Shown here: piece by piece, positions 1-6,574 of the stretch
Numbering within the stretch: position 1 is the stretch's first letter
How the letters are laid out: every line of letters starts with the position of its first letter
Assembly (NCBI GenBank): GCA_964574865.1
Contig: CAZNOT010000029.1
Location: forward strand, 1 to 7,898
Direction: 5' to 3'
DNA length: 7,898 nucleotides
Source of the DNA: DATDYW01 sp964574865
Lineage (GTDB): Bacteria > Patescibacteriota > Minisyncoccia > Phycocordibacterales > JAACPR01
The notes under the pieces: model-generated
Database searches by the model: none
The model's input: the letters and a program-made list of their open reading frames with translations, nothing else
What the model was told of the DNA's origin: nothing
Translations under genes and position numbers: made by a program

Positions 1-73
1 CCCGCACCCGCGCGAACACCCCGCTCGCCTTGTCCGCGAGCGCCGGGTCGGCGGAGATCATCAGGACGCGCAT
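1..73 (-). CDS. Glycosyltransferase, GT4-like, N-terminal fragment cut by the window edge
   Basis: Only the first 24 codons are visible. The ATG lies at 73-71, one base after the TGA of the upstream glycosyltransferase, so the two genes are almost certainly co-transcribed and may be translationally coupled. The visible protein begins MRVLMISADPAL and continues with KASGVFARVR. A hydrophobic first beta strand ending in 'MIS.D', then a small-residue/glycine loop and a basic helix, is how many GT-B fold glycosyltransferases start. It resembles the CPR glycosyltransferases that begin 'MKILMISTDRK...GSAV..R'. This is inferred from the N-terminus and the two neighbouring GT4 genes; the catalytic domain is outside the window. 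No Shine-Dalgarno sequence precedes the start. Confidence 0.7.
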   Translation of the reverse strand, partial: MRVLMISADPALADKASGVFARVR

Positions 74-74
74 G

Positions 75-1202
75 TCAGGTGAGGGCGGCCAGAACCTCCT
101 CGGCCACCTTCCGCGGCGTCATCGTCGACACGTGCGCCGCGGCGCGGACGGCCCGGCGCTTGGCCTCGCCCTCGCTCTCGAGGCACTCCGCGATTGCCGA
201 CGCGAGCGCCGCGCCGTTACCGACCGGCACCAGCCAGCCGGTCTCGCCGTCCTTCACGACGTCGGGGTTGCCGCCGGCATCGGTCGCGACGACCGGCGCG
301 CCCTGCGCCATCGCCTCCAAAATTTGGTGCGACTGGCCTTCGTAGGACGAGGCGAGCGCGAAGCAGTCGGCGGCGGCGAGGAGCGAGAATAGCTCGTCTT
401 TGGGGAGGTTACCCAGGAGGCGAACCGAGTCGGCGAAGCCCGAAGCCGCAACGGCGGACTCGAGGGCGGCGCGCTCAGGCCCGTCGCCCGCGATCAGGAG
501 CGTCGCGTCCGGCACGCGCGCCTTCGCCGCGGCGAAAGCGACAACGAGCTCCGGGAAGTGCTTCCACGGCACGAGGCGCCCAGCCGAGACGACCGCGCGC
601 CCGTGAATCCCCCACCTCTCGTGGGCCACGGCGCGCGGGGTGCCGGACGGCGCGGGGCCGTCGTAGGCGTTCCCGACGACGGCGATGCGGTCGGGTGCGG
701 CGCCCCAGCGCCCAAGGATGCGCGCCAGGTAGCCACTCGGCACAATCACCTTCTCGGCGCGACGCGCGAGAAAGCGCTCGAGGTGCCAGAGAGCTCGCGC
801 GATCGGGTGCCACGGCGCCCAGCCTTCGATGAACCCGTCGAGCGTTCGACCCTCGCCGAACGAGAGCCGCGCCCGCTCCCACGCGTAATCCCCAGCCACG
901 CGGAGAAAGAAAGCGGCGCCGAGGCGGCGCGCGGCGAGGTACGCCGGCAGCCCCACCGGCCCCGGATCGAGCGCGAGAATCGCGGCGGGGCCATCTTCCC
1001 CATCCCGCGGCGCGGCCGCCGCCTCGATTCGGCGGGCGAGCCTGAGGTGACGGAACCCCCAGCGGCCAGGTGCGTCCCCGTAGCAGACCGTATCGACCGC
1101 GACGCCGAGCGCCGGCAGCTCGCGGGCAGCCAGGGCCGCGAACGTGCCCGGGCCGCCGGCCGCGGGCGGGAGCATCGGGGTCACGATGACCAGTCTCTTC
1201 AT
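75..1202 (-). CDS. GT4-family glycosyltransferase
   Basis: Predicted 375-residue GT-B fold retaining glycosyltransferase of family GT4, transferring a sugar from a nucleotide-sugar donor to an envelope glycan, glycolipid or small acceptor; donor and acceptor cannot be read from sequence. The N-terminal domain starts with MKRLVIVTPMLPP and a glycine-rich loop GGPGT (residues 16-20). The C-terminal donor-binding domain shows SAGRLVPWKHFP (206-217), LLIAGDGPE (235-243) and the GT4 E-x7-E signature, E288 and E296 in SYEGQSHQILEAMAQG. The length is normal for the family. No signal peptide or membrane segment is seen, so it should act at the cytoplasmic face. The ATG at 1202 lies 11 bp after the stop of the preceding glycosyltransferase, preceded by an A-rich stretch (taaaaaagt) rather than a GGAGG-type site. 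It is the second glycosyltransferase of a probable ATPase-GT-GT-GT operon. Confidence 0.93.
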   Translation of the reverse strand: MKRLVIVTPMLPPAAGGPGTFAALAARELPALGVAVDTVCYGDAPGRWGFRHLRLARRIEAAAAPRDGEDGPAAILALDPGPVGLPAYLAARRLGAAFFLRVAGDYAWERARLSFGEGRTLDGFIEGWAPWHPIARALWHLERFLARRAEKVIVPSGYLARILGRWGAAPDRIAVVGNAYDGPAPSGTPRAVAHERWGIHGRAVVSAGRLVPWKHFPELVVAFAAAKARVPDATLLIAGDGPERAALESAVAASGFADSVRLLGNLPKDELFSLLAAADCFALASSYEGQSHQILEAMAQGAPVVATDAGGNPDVVKDGETGWLVPVGNGAALASAIAECLESEGEAKRRAVRAAAHVSTMTPRKVAEEVLAALT

Positions 1203-1213
1203 ACTTTTTTACA

Positions 1214-2401
1214 CTACACGAGCAGCCTAAAAATGTCGCCCATCCGCGCCGCGACATCGTTCCAGTCGTAGCGGCTCGCGGTCGCGGCGCCCTCGAGGGC
1301 GAGCTTAGCCCGGAGCGCGCCGTCGTCCCGCAAGCGCGCGATCGCCGAGGAGGCCGAGGCCGCGTCCTCCGGCGGCACGACGAGCGCGTTCTCGCCGTCG
1401 CGCGCGAAATCGACGATGCCGCCGACGCCGGTCGCGACGACGGGAATCCCCGCGGCCATCGCCTCGACGAACGCGTTGCCGAACCCTTCCGAGCGCGAGA
1501 GCCGCGCGAACGCGTCGCACGCGCGCAGGAGCGCGGGCAGCTCATCCGGCGCCACCTCGCCGGCGAAACGCACCCGGCCAGCGAGGCCGCGCGCGCGGGC
1601 CAAGTCCTCGAGCGCGTGGCGGTCGGGCCCGTCGCCGAAGACGGCGAGCGCGACGCCCTCGGTCCGCGCGACGGCGTCGATGAGCGTGTCGACTCCGTTC
1701 TTGCGCGCGAGGCGCGAGGCGGTCGCGACGAGGAACGCCCCCTCGGGTACACCGAGGCGCGCGCGCAGCTCGGGGTCAGGCCGCGCGGACGCGAACGCCG
1801 CGACGTTCGCGCCGTTCGGCACGACGTCGATCGGGCAGGTGGCGCCCCAGCCGCGCGCCCAGTTCGCGAGGTAGCGCGAGATAGCCTGCGCGCGGTCGGC
1901 GGCGCGGAAGACGGACGCGTAGAGCGGGCGAATGAGCGCGGCCTTCCGGGCAATCTCCTCGGGAGGCGTCCCCTCCTGAAGGGTGAGCAGGAAGCGCGGC
2001 CGGACATTCGCCTTCGGGACCCGCGCGAGGAAGAGCCGCGCCGCGACGCCGCCGAACGCCGCCATGACGCCCCACAGGACGGCGTAGGGCGTCTCGCGGT
2101 GGCGGCGGAGCGCGGCGCGGCACGCGAGGAGCGGGTACGAGATTTTGAGGGCAACGCCGCGGATACCCCCCGCCTGCCCCGGCCGCGCGCCGCGCCAGCC
2201 GCGCCCCACCCGGATCACGCGGGCCGCGCCGAAGCTCTCGGTCGCGGGCTCGGACGAATCGAAGCGCGCGCAGTAGATATCGAAATCGAAGCGACCGGAG
2301 AGCCGCTCCACAATTTCCCGGATCGCGATTTCGGCCCCGCCGACGAACGACGGCAGGTAGCCGAGGGTGAAGACCGCGACGCGGGGGCGAGTTTCGCTCA
2401 C
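1214..2401 (-). CDS. GT4-family glycosyltransferase
   Basis: Predicted 395-residue GT-B fold glycosyltransferase of family GT4, about normal length. Residues 7-30 (RVAVFTLGYLPSFVGGAEIA onward) give the first beta strand and glycine loop of the acceptor domain. VPNGAN (194-199) sits near the domain boundary. The donor domain has SRLARKNGVDTL (229-240), VFGDGPD (254-260) and the E-x7-E motif, E305 and E313 in SRSEGFGNAFVEAMAAG. It shares only motif-level similarity with the next glycosyltransferase downstream, so the two probably use different donors or acceptors. The GTG start at 2401-2399 is nearly forced: reading upstream in frame gives three codons and then a TAG at 2413-2411. The gene begins 19 bp after the ATPase stop. 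A possible -10 (TAGATT, 2413-2408) lies in that gap, so it may have its own promoter besides read-through. Confidence 0.93.
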   Translation of the reverse strand: MSETRPRVAVFTLGYLPSFVGGAEIAIREIVERLSGRFDFDIYCARFDSSEPATESFGAARVIRVGRGWRGARPGQAGGIRGVALKISYPLLACRAALRRHRETPYAVLWGVMAAFGGVAARLFLARVPKANVRPRFLLTLQEGTPPEEIARKAALIRPLYASVFRAADRAQAISRYLANWARGWGATCPIDVVPNGANVAAFASARPDPELRARLGVPEGAFLVATASRLARKNGVDTLIDAVARTEGVALAVFGDGPDRHALEDLARARGLAGRVRFAGEVAPDELPALLRACDAFARLSRSEGFGNAFVEAMAAGIPVVATGVGGIVDFARDGENALVVPPEDAASASSAIARLRDDGALRAKLALEGAATASRYDWNDVAARMGDIFRLLV

Positions 2402-2407
2402 GGGTGC

Positions 2408-2437
2408 AATCTAGCCCGGACTACTCCTCCGCGTCGA
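2408..2437 (-). promoter_or_regulatory. Possible promoter of the glycosyltransferase at 1214-2401
   Basis: On the minus strand TAGATT (2413-2408) lies 6 bases upstream of the GTG start, and a weak -35-like TCGACG (2437-2432) lies 18 bases further up, inside the last ATPase codons. Transcription from here would begin at or next to the start codon. The -10 is a 4/6 match and the -35 is poor, so read-through from the ATPase gene is an equally good explanation. Confidence 0.25.
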
Positions 2438-4529
2438 GGATGGCGCGGAGCTCGTCGTCGGGGATGCCGCGGGGGCGCGAGGTGTGAGCGGGAGCGGAAA
2501 CCGACGCGGCGAGCGGCGCCACGGCGGCGGCAATCGGGTCGGGAACCGGCGGGCGCGGCCCGGGCGCGGCCCGAACAGGCGCGGGCTTCGGAGCAGCGGG
2601 AATTTCAGCCGCAGCCGGTTTCGATTCGCCGAGCGTGGCCTGGAGCGCCGCGCGGAGCGCCGCCTTTCGATCCTCGTCGGCCTCCTTCTTCACCTCACCC
2701 GGACGCGGCGGGCGCTTCAAGAGCTCGGCGAGGTGAATCGGCTCGGGGCTCGAGGCGGGTCCCGCTTCGCGGGAACCCACGCGCGCGGAGCCGTTCCCAG
2801 CGACAGGCACGACGCCCGCCTCGCGCTCGACCTCGCGGAGGAAAGACGCGACAGGATCTTCGCTCTTGGGGGCAGCGGCCGGAGCAATTCTGGGAGCCTC
2901 AGCCGGCGAAGGGTTCCGCGGGGCGACGGGGGCGGGCGACGGGCGGTGAGCGGGCGACGGCGCGGGTACAGTCGTGGGTGCGGCGGGCGCCGGACGCGGA
3001 CTCGGCGCCGGCGCGACCGAAACGACCGGAGCCGGGCGCGCCTCTGCGGCCCGGATCGCGGGGCGCTCTTCCCTCGCCGGCGCGGGGCGCGGCGGCCGAT
3101 CGTCGCGGCGGGGGCCGTCATCGCGACGCGGCGGGCGCGAGTCTCCCCCGCCGTAGCCGCTGCCGGACGACGAGCCGCCTGGCTTCGCGCCGTACTTCGG
3201 CTTCTTCTTGGACGACGCCTCGGCTTCCTGCGCGTCAGCCTGCGCTTCGAGCTCGGCGACGAACGCCTTCTCGACCTCGCCGCGAGAGCTCGCGAACTGC
3301 TCGCGCGACGTGGCGATAATTTCCGCGACGAAGCTCTTCGGCGGCTTCGCGATCGGCGGGAGCGTCTTCGCCGAGAACGGCTTCGAGCCCACGCCGTCGA
3401 TCATCAGGCGTAGGTAGATCTGCGTGAAGCCCAGGTTCACGATATCGGTCGCCAGGAAGGTCGGCGAGAACTCTTTCTCGAACACCTCCGCGTCGAACGA
3501 GCCCACGCGAAACACAATCATGGTGCCGACGTTGCCGAACACCGCCGAGCGCACCTCCTCGGGCATCTGCTCGACGTACTGGTGCGCGATGGTGAGCGCG
3601 AGCTTGTACTTGCGCGCCTCTGAGAGAATGTCGGCGAACGACTCGTTGGCGAAGGTCTGGAACTCGTCTACGTACAGGTAGCAGTTCGGCAGCGCCTTGA
3701 GCTCCGCGGGCGAGACGTCGGCGCGCGACATGGCCGCGAGGTAGGTCTTGGTGACGAAGAGCGAGCCGAGCAGCGTCGAGGCGACCTCGCCGATGCGACC
3801 CTTCGAGAGGTTCGCGATGAGAATTTTCCCCTCGTCCATCATCTGGCGAATGTCGAAAGAGGATTTCGGCTGGCCGAGGATGTTGCGGATGACGGGGTTG
3901 CTGGTGAACTGGCCGACCTTGTTCTGAATGGCGGGCGTCGCCTCGGCGGCGAAGCGCTCGGTGTAGTTAGCGAATTCATTGACCCAGAACGAGCGCACGC
4001 CCGGGTCGGTCACGGTCGAGACGACGTCCTCGCGGAACGCCTTGTCGGCGAGCATGCGGTTCACCGAGAGCAGCGTCGCGTTCGGGTACTCGAGGAGCGC
4101 GAGGATGGTGTTGGAGAGGATGTACTCCATGCGCGCCGACCACGCGTCCTGCCAAATTTTCTTGAACGCGGACATGAGGCCCGAGGCGACGATGTGGCGG
4201 CGGTCGAAGCCAACGTCCTCCATGACGTTGAACGAGATCGGGTACTCGAGATCGAACGGCGCGAAGTAGAGCACGTCCTTCACGCGCTCCTCCGGCACGA
4301 ACTCGAGGAGCTCCTCGGCGAACGAGCCGTGCGGATCGATGATGACCACGCCGTTACCGTTCTTCACGTCCTGGATCGCCATGTTCAAGAGGAGCGTGGA
4401 CTTGCCCATTCCCGTCTTGCCGATGACGTAGGTGTGCTTGGCGCGGTCCTTCTCCTTGATGCCGAACGGCGTGCGGCGGTTGCGCGCGTCCGTCTCGGCG
4501 AAGTAGGTGACCTTATTGGGATCTTCCAT
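2421..4529 (-). CDS. VirB4/TraG-like (DUF87/TraD-type) conjugation-family ATPase with long disordered tail
   Basis: A 702-residue hexameric-type P-loop ATPase of the VirB4/TraD/HerA superfamily, which in type IV secretion and related surface systems powers movement of DNA, protein or pilin. Walker A is GKTGMGKST (residues 37-45). IIDPHGSF (63-70) is the conserved strand after it. Walker B is YLYVDEFQTF (284-293) with D288 and E289. SEARKYKLALTIAHQ (303-317) is the conserved segment after Walker B. The ATPase core ends near residue 400, followed by a charged helical part (about 405-440). A roughly 260-residue Pro/Ala/Arg-rich tail follows, with a Gly/Ser run, an RRDDGPRRDD basic-acidic patch, and a final short helix (IPDDELRAILDAEE). 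ATG 4529 was chosen over an upstream in-frame ATG (4745), because that extension would read through the terminator at 4614-4589 and is low-complexity. A -10-like box lies 8 bases upstream. Three glycosyltransferase genes follow closely. No other T4SS component is in the window. Confidence 0.92.
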   Translation of the reverse strand: MEDPNKVTYFAETDARNRRTPFGIKEKDRAKHTYVIGKTGMGKSTLLLNMAIQDVKNGNGVVIIDPHGSFAEELLEFVPEERVKDVLYFAPFDLEYPISFNVMEDVGFDRRHIVASGLMSAFKKIWQDAWSARMEYILSNTILALLEYPNATLLSVNRMLADKAFREDVVSTVTDPGVRSFWVNEFANYTERFAAEATPAIQNKVGQFTSNPVIRNILGQPKSSFDIRQMMDEGKILIANLSKGRIGEVASTLLGSLFVTKTYLAAMSRADVSPAELKALPNCYLYVDEFQTFANESFADILSEARKYKLALTIAHQYVEQMPEEVRSAVFGNVGTMIVFRVGSFDAEVFEKEFSPTFLATDIVNLGFTQIYLRLMIDGVGSKPFSAKTLPPIAKPPKSFVAEIIATSREQFASSRGEVEKAFVAELEAQADAQEAEASSKKKPKYGAKPGGSSSGSGYGGGDSRPPRRDDGPRRDDRPPRPAPAREERPAIRAAEARPAPVVSVAPAPSPRPAPAAPTTVPAPSPAHRPSPAPVAPRNPSPAEAPRIAPAAAPKSEDPVASFLREVEREAGVVPVAGNGSARVGSREAGPASSPEPIHLAELLKRPPRPGEVKKEADEDRKAALRAALQATLGESKPAAAEIPAAPKPAPVRAAPGPRPPVPDPIAAAVAPLAASVSAPAHTSRPRGIPDDELRAILDAEE
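2757..2778. repeat. GC-rich palindrome inside the ATPase tail
   Basis: GGGTCCCGC, loop TTC, GCGGGAACCC: an 8-9 bp inverted repeat with a single bulged A, within the codons of the ATPase's disordered tail. It encodes part of VGSREAGP, where almost any in-frame insertion would be tolerated. It may be a REP-like palindromic element or chance in GC-rich DNA. It has no T-tract on either strand, so it is not a typical terminator. Confidence 0.4.
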
Positions 4530-4537
4530 CGAGAATG

Positions 4538-4546
4538 ATTCTACCA
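4538..4546 (-). promoter_or_regulatory. Extended -10 promoter of the VirB4-like ATPase gene
   Basis: On the minus strand TGGTAGAAT (4546-4538) matches the extended -10 form TGnTATAAT, with TAGAAT matching 5 of 6 bases. The ATG follows after only 8 bases (4537-4530), so transcription would start at or just before the start codon. No clear -35 is present at 16-18 bp, which fits an extended -10 promoter. The intrinsic terminator just upstream (4614-4589) argues that the ATPase operon needs its own promoter here. Confidence 0.6.
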
Positions 4547-4588
4547 GCGCGGCGGGGGCCTGCGGGCGCCGCCGGATCTGAGGCGTGG

Positions 4589-4614
4589 AAAAAGAAAAGC
4601 CGCGCCATCGCGGC
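4589..4614 (-). terminator. Rho-independent terminator after the 119-residue protein gene
   Basis: On the minus strand GCCGCG (4614-4609), loop ATGG, CGCGGC (4604-4599), directly followed by TTTTCTTTTT (4598-4589). An alternative pairing of the same region, CGCGCC with GGCGCG, is also possible. The stem starts 7 bases after the stop codon of the gene at 4622-4981, so it should end that transcript and isolate the ATPase operon from it. The 14-base tail, from the last stem base to 4586, is identical to that of the plus-strand terminator at 7737-7767. Confidence 0.85.
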
Positions 4615-4621
4615 GCGACGC

Positions 4622-4981
4622 TCAATCGAGACCGCGAACCTGCCGCGCGATCGCGAAGTCCCGGAGGTCGATTGGGCCTATTTCGAAACTCTCCCAATCG
4701 ACCGCGACGATGGTCATGTCGAGCGCGAGGCGCCTGAGGGTCCACGAGTAGCAGAAGACGGCGAGGTCGCCGCCGCCGGCCGCGCGGCGGCGGGCGTCGC
4801 GAAACGGGAGCTGCTCAATTCGGCGCACGAGGGGTGAGACCTCCCGGCTCGCGCAGAGCCCGAGGCCTTCGCCGTGGAGTTGCTCCACGCAGTCGAGGAA
4901 GTGGCCCGCCTCGACGAGGAATTCCCGGTAGTCCCTGTCGAGGAGCTGGGCCAGTTTCGATATTTCGGATGTACCGCTCAT
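4622..4981 (-). CDS. Protein of unknown function, 119 residues
   Basis: I do not recognise this family. The predicted protein is soluble and rather acidic at its N-terminus. It starts with two probable helices (SEISKLAQLLDRDYREFLVEA, then HFLDCVEQLH). A basic patch RDARRRAAGGG lies around residues 62-72. The second half is hydrophobic and beta-rich (DLAVFCYSWTLRRLALDMTI, then VDWESFEIGPIDLRDFAI). There is no signal peptide or clear membrane segment. Three cysteines are scattered and form no motif. ATG 4981 was chosen because the open frame upstream to 5164 is Arg/Ser-rich and overlaps the DUF4015 gene in another frame. It lies 79 bp after the DUF4015 stop on the same strand, so it may be co-transcribed with it or use a weak promoter in the gap. 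A good intrinsic terminator follows its stop, which supports it as a real gene. Confidence 0.7.
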   Translation of the reverse strand: MSGTSEISKLAQLLDRDYREFLVEAGHFLDCVEQLHGEGLGLCASREVSPLVRRIEQLPFRDARRRAAGGGDLAVFCYSWTLRRLALDMTIVAVDWESFEIGPIDLRDFAIARQVRGLD

Positions 4982-4988
4982 TTGCCCC

Positions 4989-5018
4989 ACGCTACGCCCA
5001 GTCCACCAATCCTGGCAA
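4989..5018 (-). promoter_or_regulatory. Weak possible promoter of the 119-residue protein gene
   Basis: On the minus strand TTGCCA (5018-5013, 5/6 to TTGACA), an 18-base spacer and TAGCGT (4994-4989, 3/6 to TATAAT) lie 7 bases upstream of the ATG at 4981. The spacing matches the other start-proximal promoters in this window, but the -10 is poor and the gene could simply be transcribed with the DUF4015 gene. Confidence 0.3.
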
Positions 5019-5060
5019 GCCCCACGCCAGCAAGACGTGGAACCAGAGACGAGCCTTGAC

Positions 5061-6284
5061 TCACTCTGCCCGCAGCGCCAACGGCGTGTAGCGGTTCGCG
5101 GGATCCCAGAGCATGTAGCTCGGCGCGCCGACCTCGGCGGTCGCGTCGATCTGCGCGCGCACATCGGCCGCGTCGTAGTCGCCGCCGTAGTCGAAGTCCT
5201 GAATCCACGCGCGTAGCTGCGACGGCGAAACCTTCGCGCGAATCTCGGCCGGAGTGGTCGTCGCGGCGGCCAGCGCGTTCGCGCGGTCGACGGCGAAGCG
5301 CATCGCGTCGCGCACCACGCCGCCGGGGTTGGCGTTCGGGTTCGCGTAGCCGTTCCACGTCGCCGGGTAGTGCGACGGGTAGACCATCGGCGCGAGGTAG
5401 TCGAAGTACGTGAGACCGTCCTCGAGCACCTGGCCGATGCCCATGTCGTCCTCGGCGTTCGTCGTCATACCGAAGAAGTCGGCCGAGGTGTACGGCGCGC
5501 CGTCCTCGATCGCGCCATCGAGGTACGCGAAGAACTCGCGCAGCACGGCGGCCTTCACGTTCGGCTCGTTCGACGTCAGCCGCGCGCCCGAGTACGGGTA
5601 CACCGCGGAGCGAACGTCGCCGTCGGTCGGATAGCGCACGTAGTCGTAGTTGACCTCGTCGAAGCCGAGGTCGTACGCCTCGTTCGAGAGCGCCACAATT
5701 TTTTCCCAGTACGGCTTCGCGCCCGCGTCGACGAACGCGATCCCCTTGCGATCGGCCCAGACCGAACCGTCGGCGCGCTGCACCGCTTGGCCCGGGTGCG
5801 ATTTGGCGTAGAGCGGATCCTGGAACACGGTGAGGCGCGCGATGCGGAAGATGCCCTTCTCGCCCAGGGCGCCGAGGAACTCCTCCATATCGCCGACCGT
5901 GCAGCCGTCGCCGCCGGCGAAATCGGCTGCGAGCGACGGATCTTTAATGGGAAACGAGACGGTGCCGCTCCAGTCCTTGACGTCGATGACGAGCGCGTTG
6001 AGCTCGGTCTGGTCGACCATGTCCACGAGCTTCGCGCGCAGGTCCGGCGAGGCCGCGTAGCAGGAAGTCATGTAGGCCGCGCGCACCACGTCCGGCACCG
6101 GCACGCGAACGATCGGCGGCGGGGGCGGGACGGCCGGCGCCCCGGGAGCCGCCGGCCCGTCCGCCGCGCCGAGGTACTCGCGGGCGCGCGCCTGCGGCAA
6201 GATCACGAACGCGAGGACGAGGGCAGCCGCGAGCGTCACGCCCCCGAAGGCGGCGGCGCGGCTAGGCTTCAGACGACCCGACAC
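5061..6284 (-). CDS. Membrane-anchored or secreted DUF4015-type putative glycoside hydrolase
   Basis: A 407-residue protein with a hydrophobic N-terminal segment (about residues 12-30, ending PQARA), an Ala/Pro-rich linker (40-60, with a run of five prolines) and one large domain (about 65-400). It is therefore probably exported and tethered to, or released from, the membrane. The domain matches the DUF4015 'putative glycosyl hydrolase' TIM-barrel pattern: ALVIDVKDWSG (97-107), FRIARLTVFQDP (146-157), FDEVNYDYVRYPTDG (208-222), YFDYLAPMVYPSHY (293-306), WIQDFDYG (360-367) and MLWDPANRYT (391-400). The Asp/Glu in D101, D209/E210, D214 and D363 sit at strand ends where glycosidase active-site residues would be expected; the true substrate is unknown, with cell-surface glycan likely. 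The GTG start overlaps the end of the upstream membrane-protein gene by 23 bp, suggesting translational coupling. Confidence 0.87.
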   Translation of the reverse strand: MSGRLKPSRAAAFGGVTLAAALVLAFVILPQARAREYLGAADGPAAPGAPAVPPPPPIVRVPVPDVVRAAYMTSCYAASPDLRAKLVDMVDQTELNALVIDVKDWSGTVSFPIKDPSLAADFAGGDGCTVGDMEEFLGALGEKGIFRIARLTVFQDPLYAKSHPGQAVQRADGSVWADRKGIAFVDAGAKPYWEKIVALSNEAYDLGFDEVNYDYVRYPTDGDVRSAVYPYSGARLTSNEPNVKAAVLREFFAYLDGAIEDGAPYTSADFFGMTTNAEDDMGIGQVLEDGLTYFDYLAPMVYPSHYPATWNGYANPNANPGGVVRDAMRFAVDRANALAAATTTPAEIRAKVSPSQLRAWIQDFDYGGDYDAADVRAQIDATAEVGAPSYMLWDPANRYTPLALRAE

Positions 6285-6531
6285 CGGAATTTGAATCGAC
6301 GTCTAATTTTTGATCGGCCGGATCGCAGACCGCGCAGCCGACGCCGGAGCAGCACGAACGCTTGAAGAAGGCGCGGAGGCCGTCGCCGATCGGGAACGCG
6401 AGGGCGATTACGGCAACGCCGAGCAGGTAGAGGAACGAGGCCTCCCACGCGAACGGCAGCGGTACGCCGATGAACGGGAACAGGAGGACGAGGGCACCGA
6501 CGATGATTTGGGCCGCGCGCTGTTTTTTCAT
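6262..6531 (-). CDS. Small two-helix membrane protein with CC-x4-C-x2-C cluster
   Basis: An 89-residue protein of no family I recognise. It has two hydrophobic segments, residues 7-27 (AAQIIVGALVLLFPFIGVPL onward) and 32-48 (SFLYLLGVAVIALAFPI), separated by a short AWEA turn, so it is a probable helical hairpin in the membrane. After a basic stretch (LRAFFKR) it carries four cysteines, C60, C61, C66 and C69, in SCCSGVGCAVCDP, then an acidic, Ser/Gly-rich tail. The positive-inside rule would put both ends and the cysteines in the cytoplasm. The cluster could bind a metal or an iron-sulphur centre, be lipid-modified, or form disulphides; the sequence alone does not decide. ATG 6531 is preceded by a perfect TATAAT 13 bases upstream. 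The gene overlaps the DUF4015 gene by 23 bp, so the two are likely expressed together. Confidence 0.75.
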   Translation of the reverse strand: MKKQRAAQIIVGALVLLFPFIGVPLPFAWEASFLYLLGVAVIALAFPIGDGLRAFFKRSCCSGVGCAVCDPADQKLDVDSNSGVGSSEA

Positions 6532-6544
6532 AACGAGTGCGGGG

Positions 6545-6574
6545 ATTATACGCGCTCGGGCCCCGCGGGCGCAA
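6545..6574 (-). promoter_or_regulatory. Promoter of the small membrane protein / DUF4015 pair
   Basis: On the minus strand a perfect TATAAT (6550-6545) lies 13 bases upstream of the ATG at 6531, giving a leader of only about 5-7 bases and no room for a Shine-Dalgarno site. The -35 is weak: TTGCGC (6574-6569) at 18-base spacing lies within the loop and 3' arm (minus-strand sense) of the GC hairpin at 6558-6590. Confidence 0.5.

Noticed and set aside
475..2154. Long minus-strand open frame (559 codons) in another frame across both glycosyltransferases
   Set aside because: It overlaps two genes with intact GT4 motifs in their own frames and its translation is an Arg/Ser-rich shadow.
1616..3319. 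Long plus-strand open frame (567 codons) antisense to the glycosyltransferase and ATPase tail
   Set aside because: Its product is almost entirely Arg/Gly/Ala/Pro low complexity, it crosses two clear genes on the other strand, and high-GC DNA makes stop-free shadow frames common.
4549..4576. GCGGCG / CGCCGC inverted repeat between the terminator and the ATPase promoter
   Set aside because: It is a 6-bp pure G/C stem with a 12-base loop and no T-tract, expected by chance in such GC-rich DNA.
4530..4745. N-terminal extension of the ATPase by 72 codons to an upstream ATG
   Set aside because: The extension runs through a clear terminator and a promoter-like box, overlaps the end of the neighbouring gene, and is low-complexity. 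The start at 4529 directly precedes the conserved domain.
4982..5164. N-terminal extension of the 119-residue protein by 61 codons
   Set aside because: It overlaps the C-terminus of the DUF4015 protein in a shadow frame and is Arg/Ser/Thr-rich with no family-like features.
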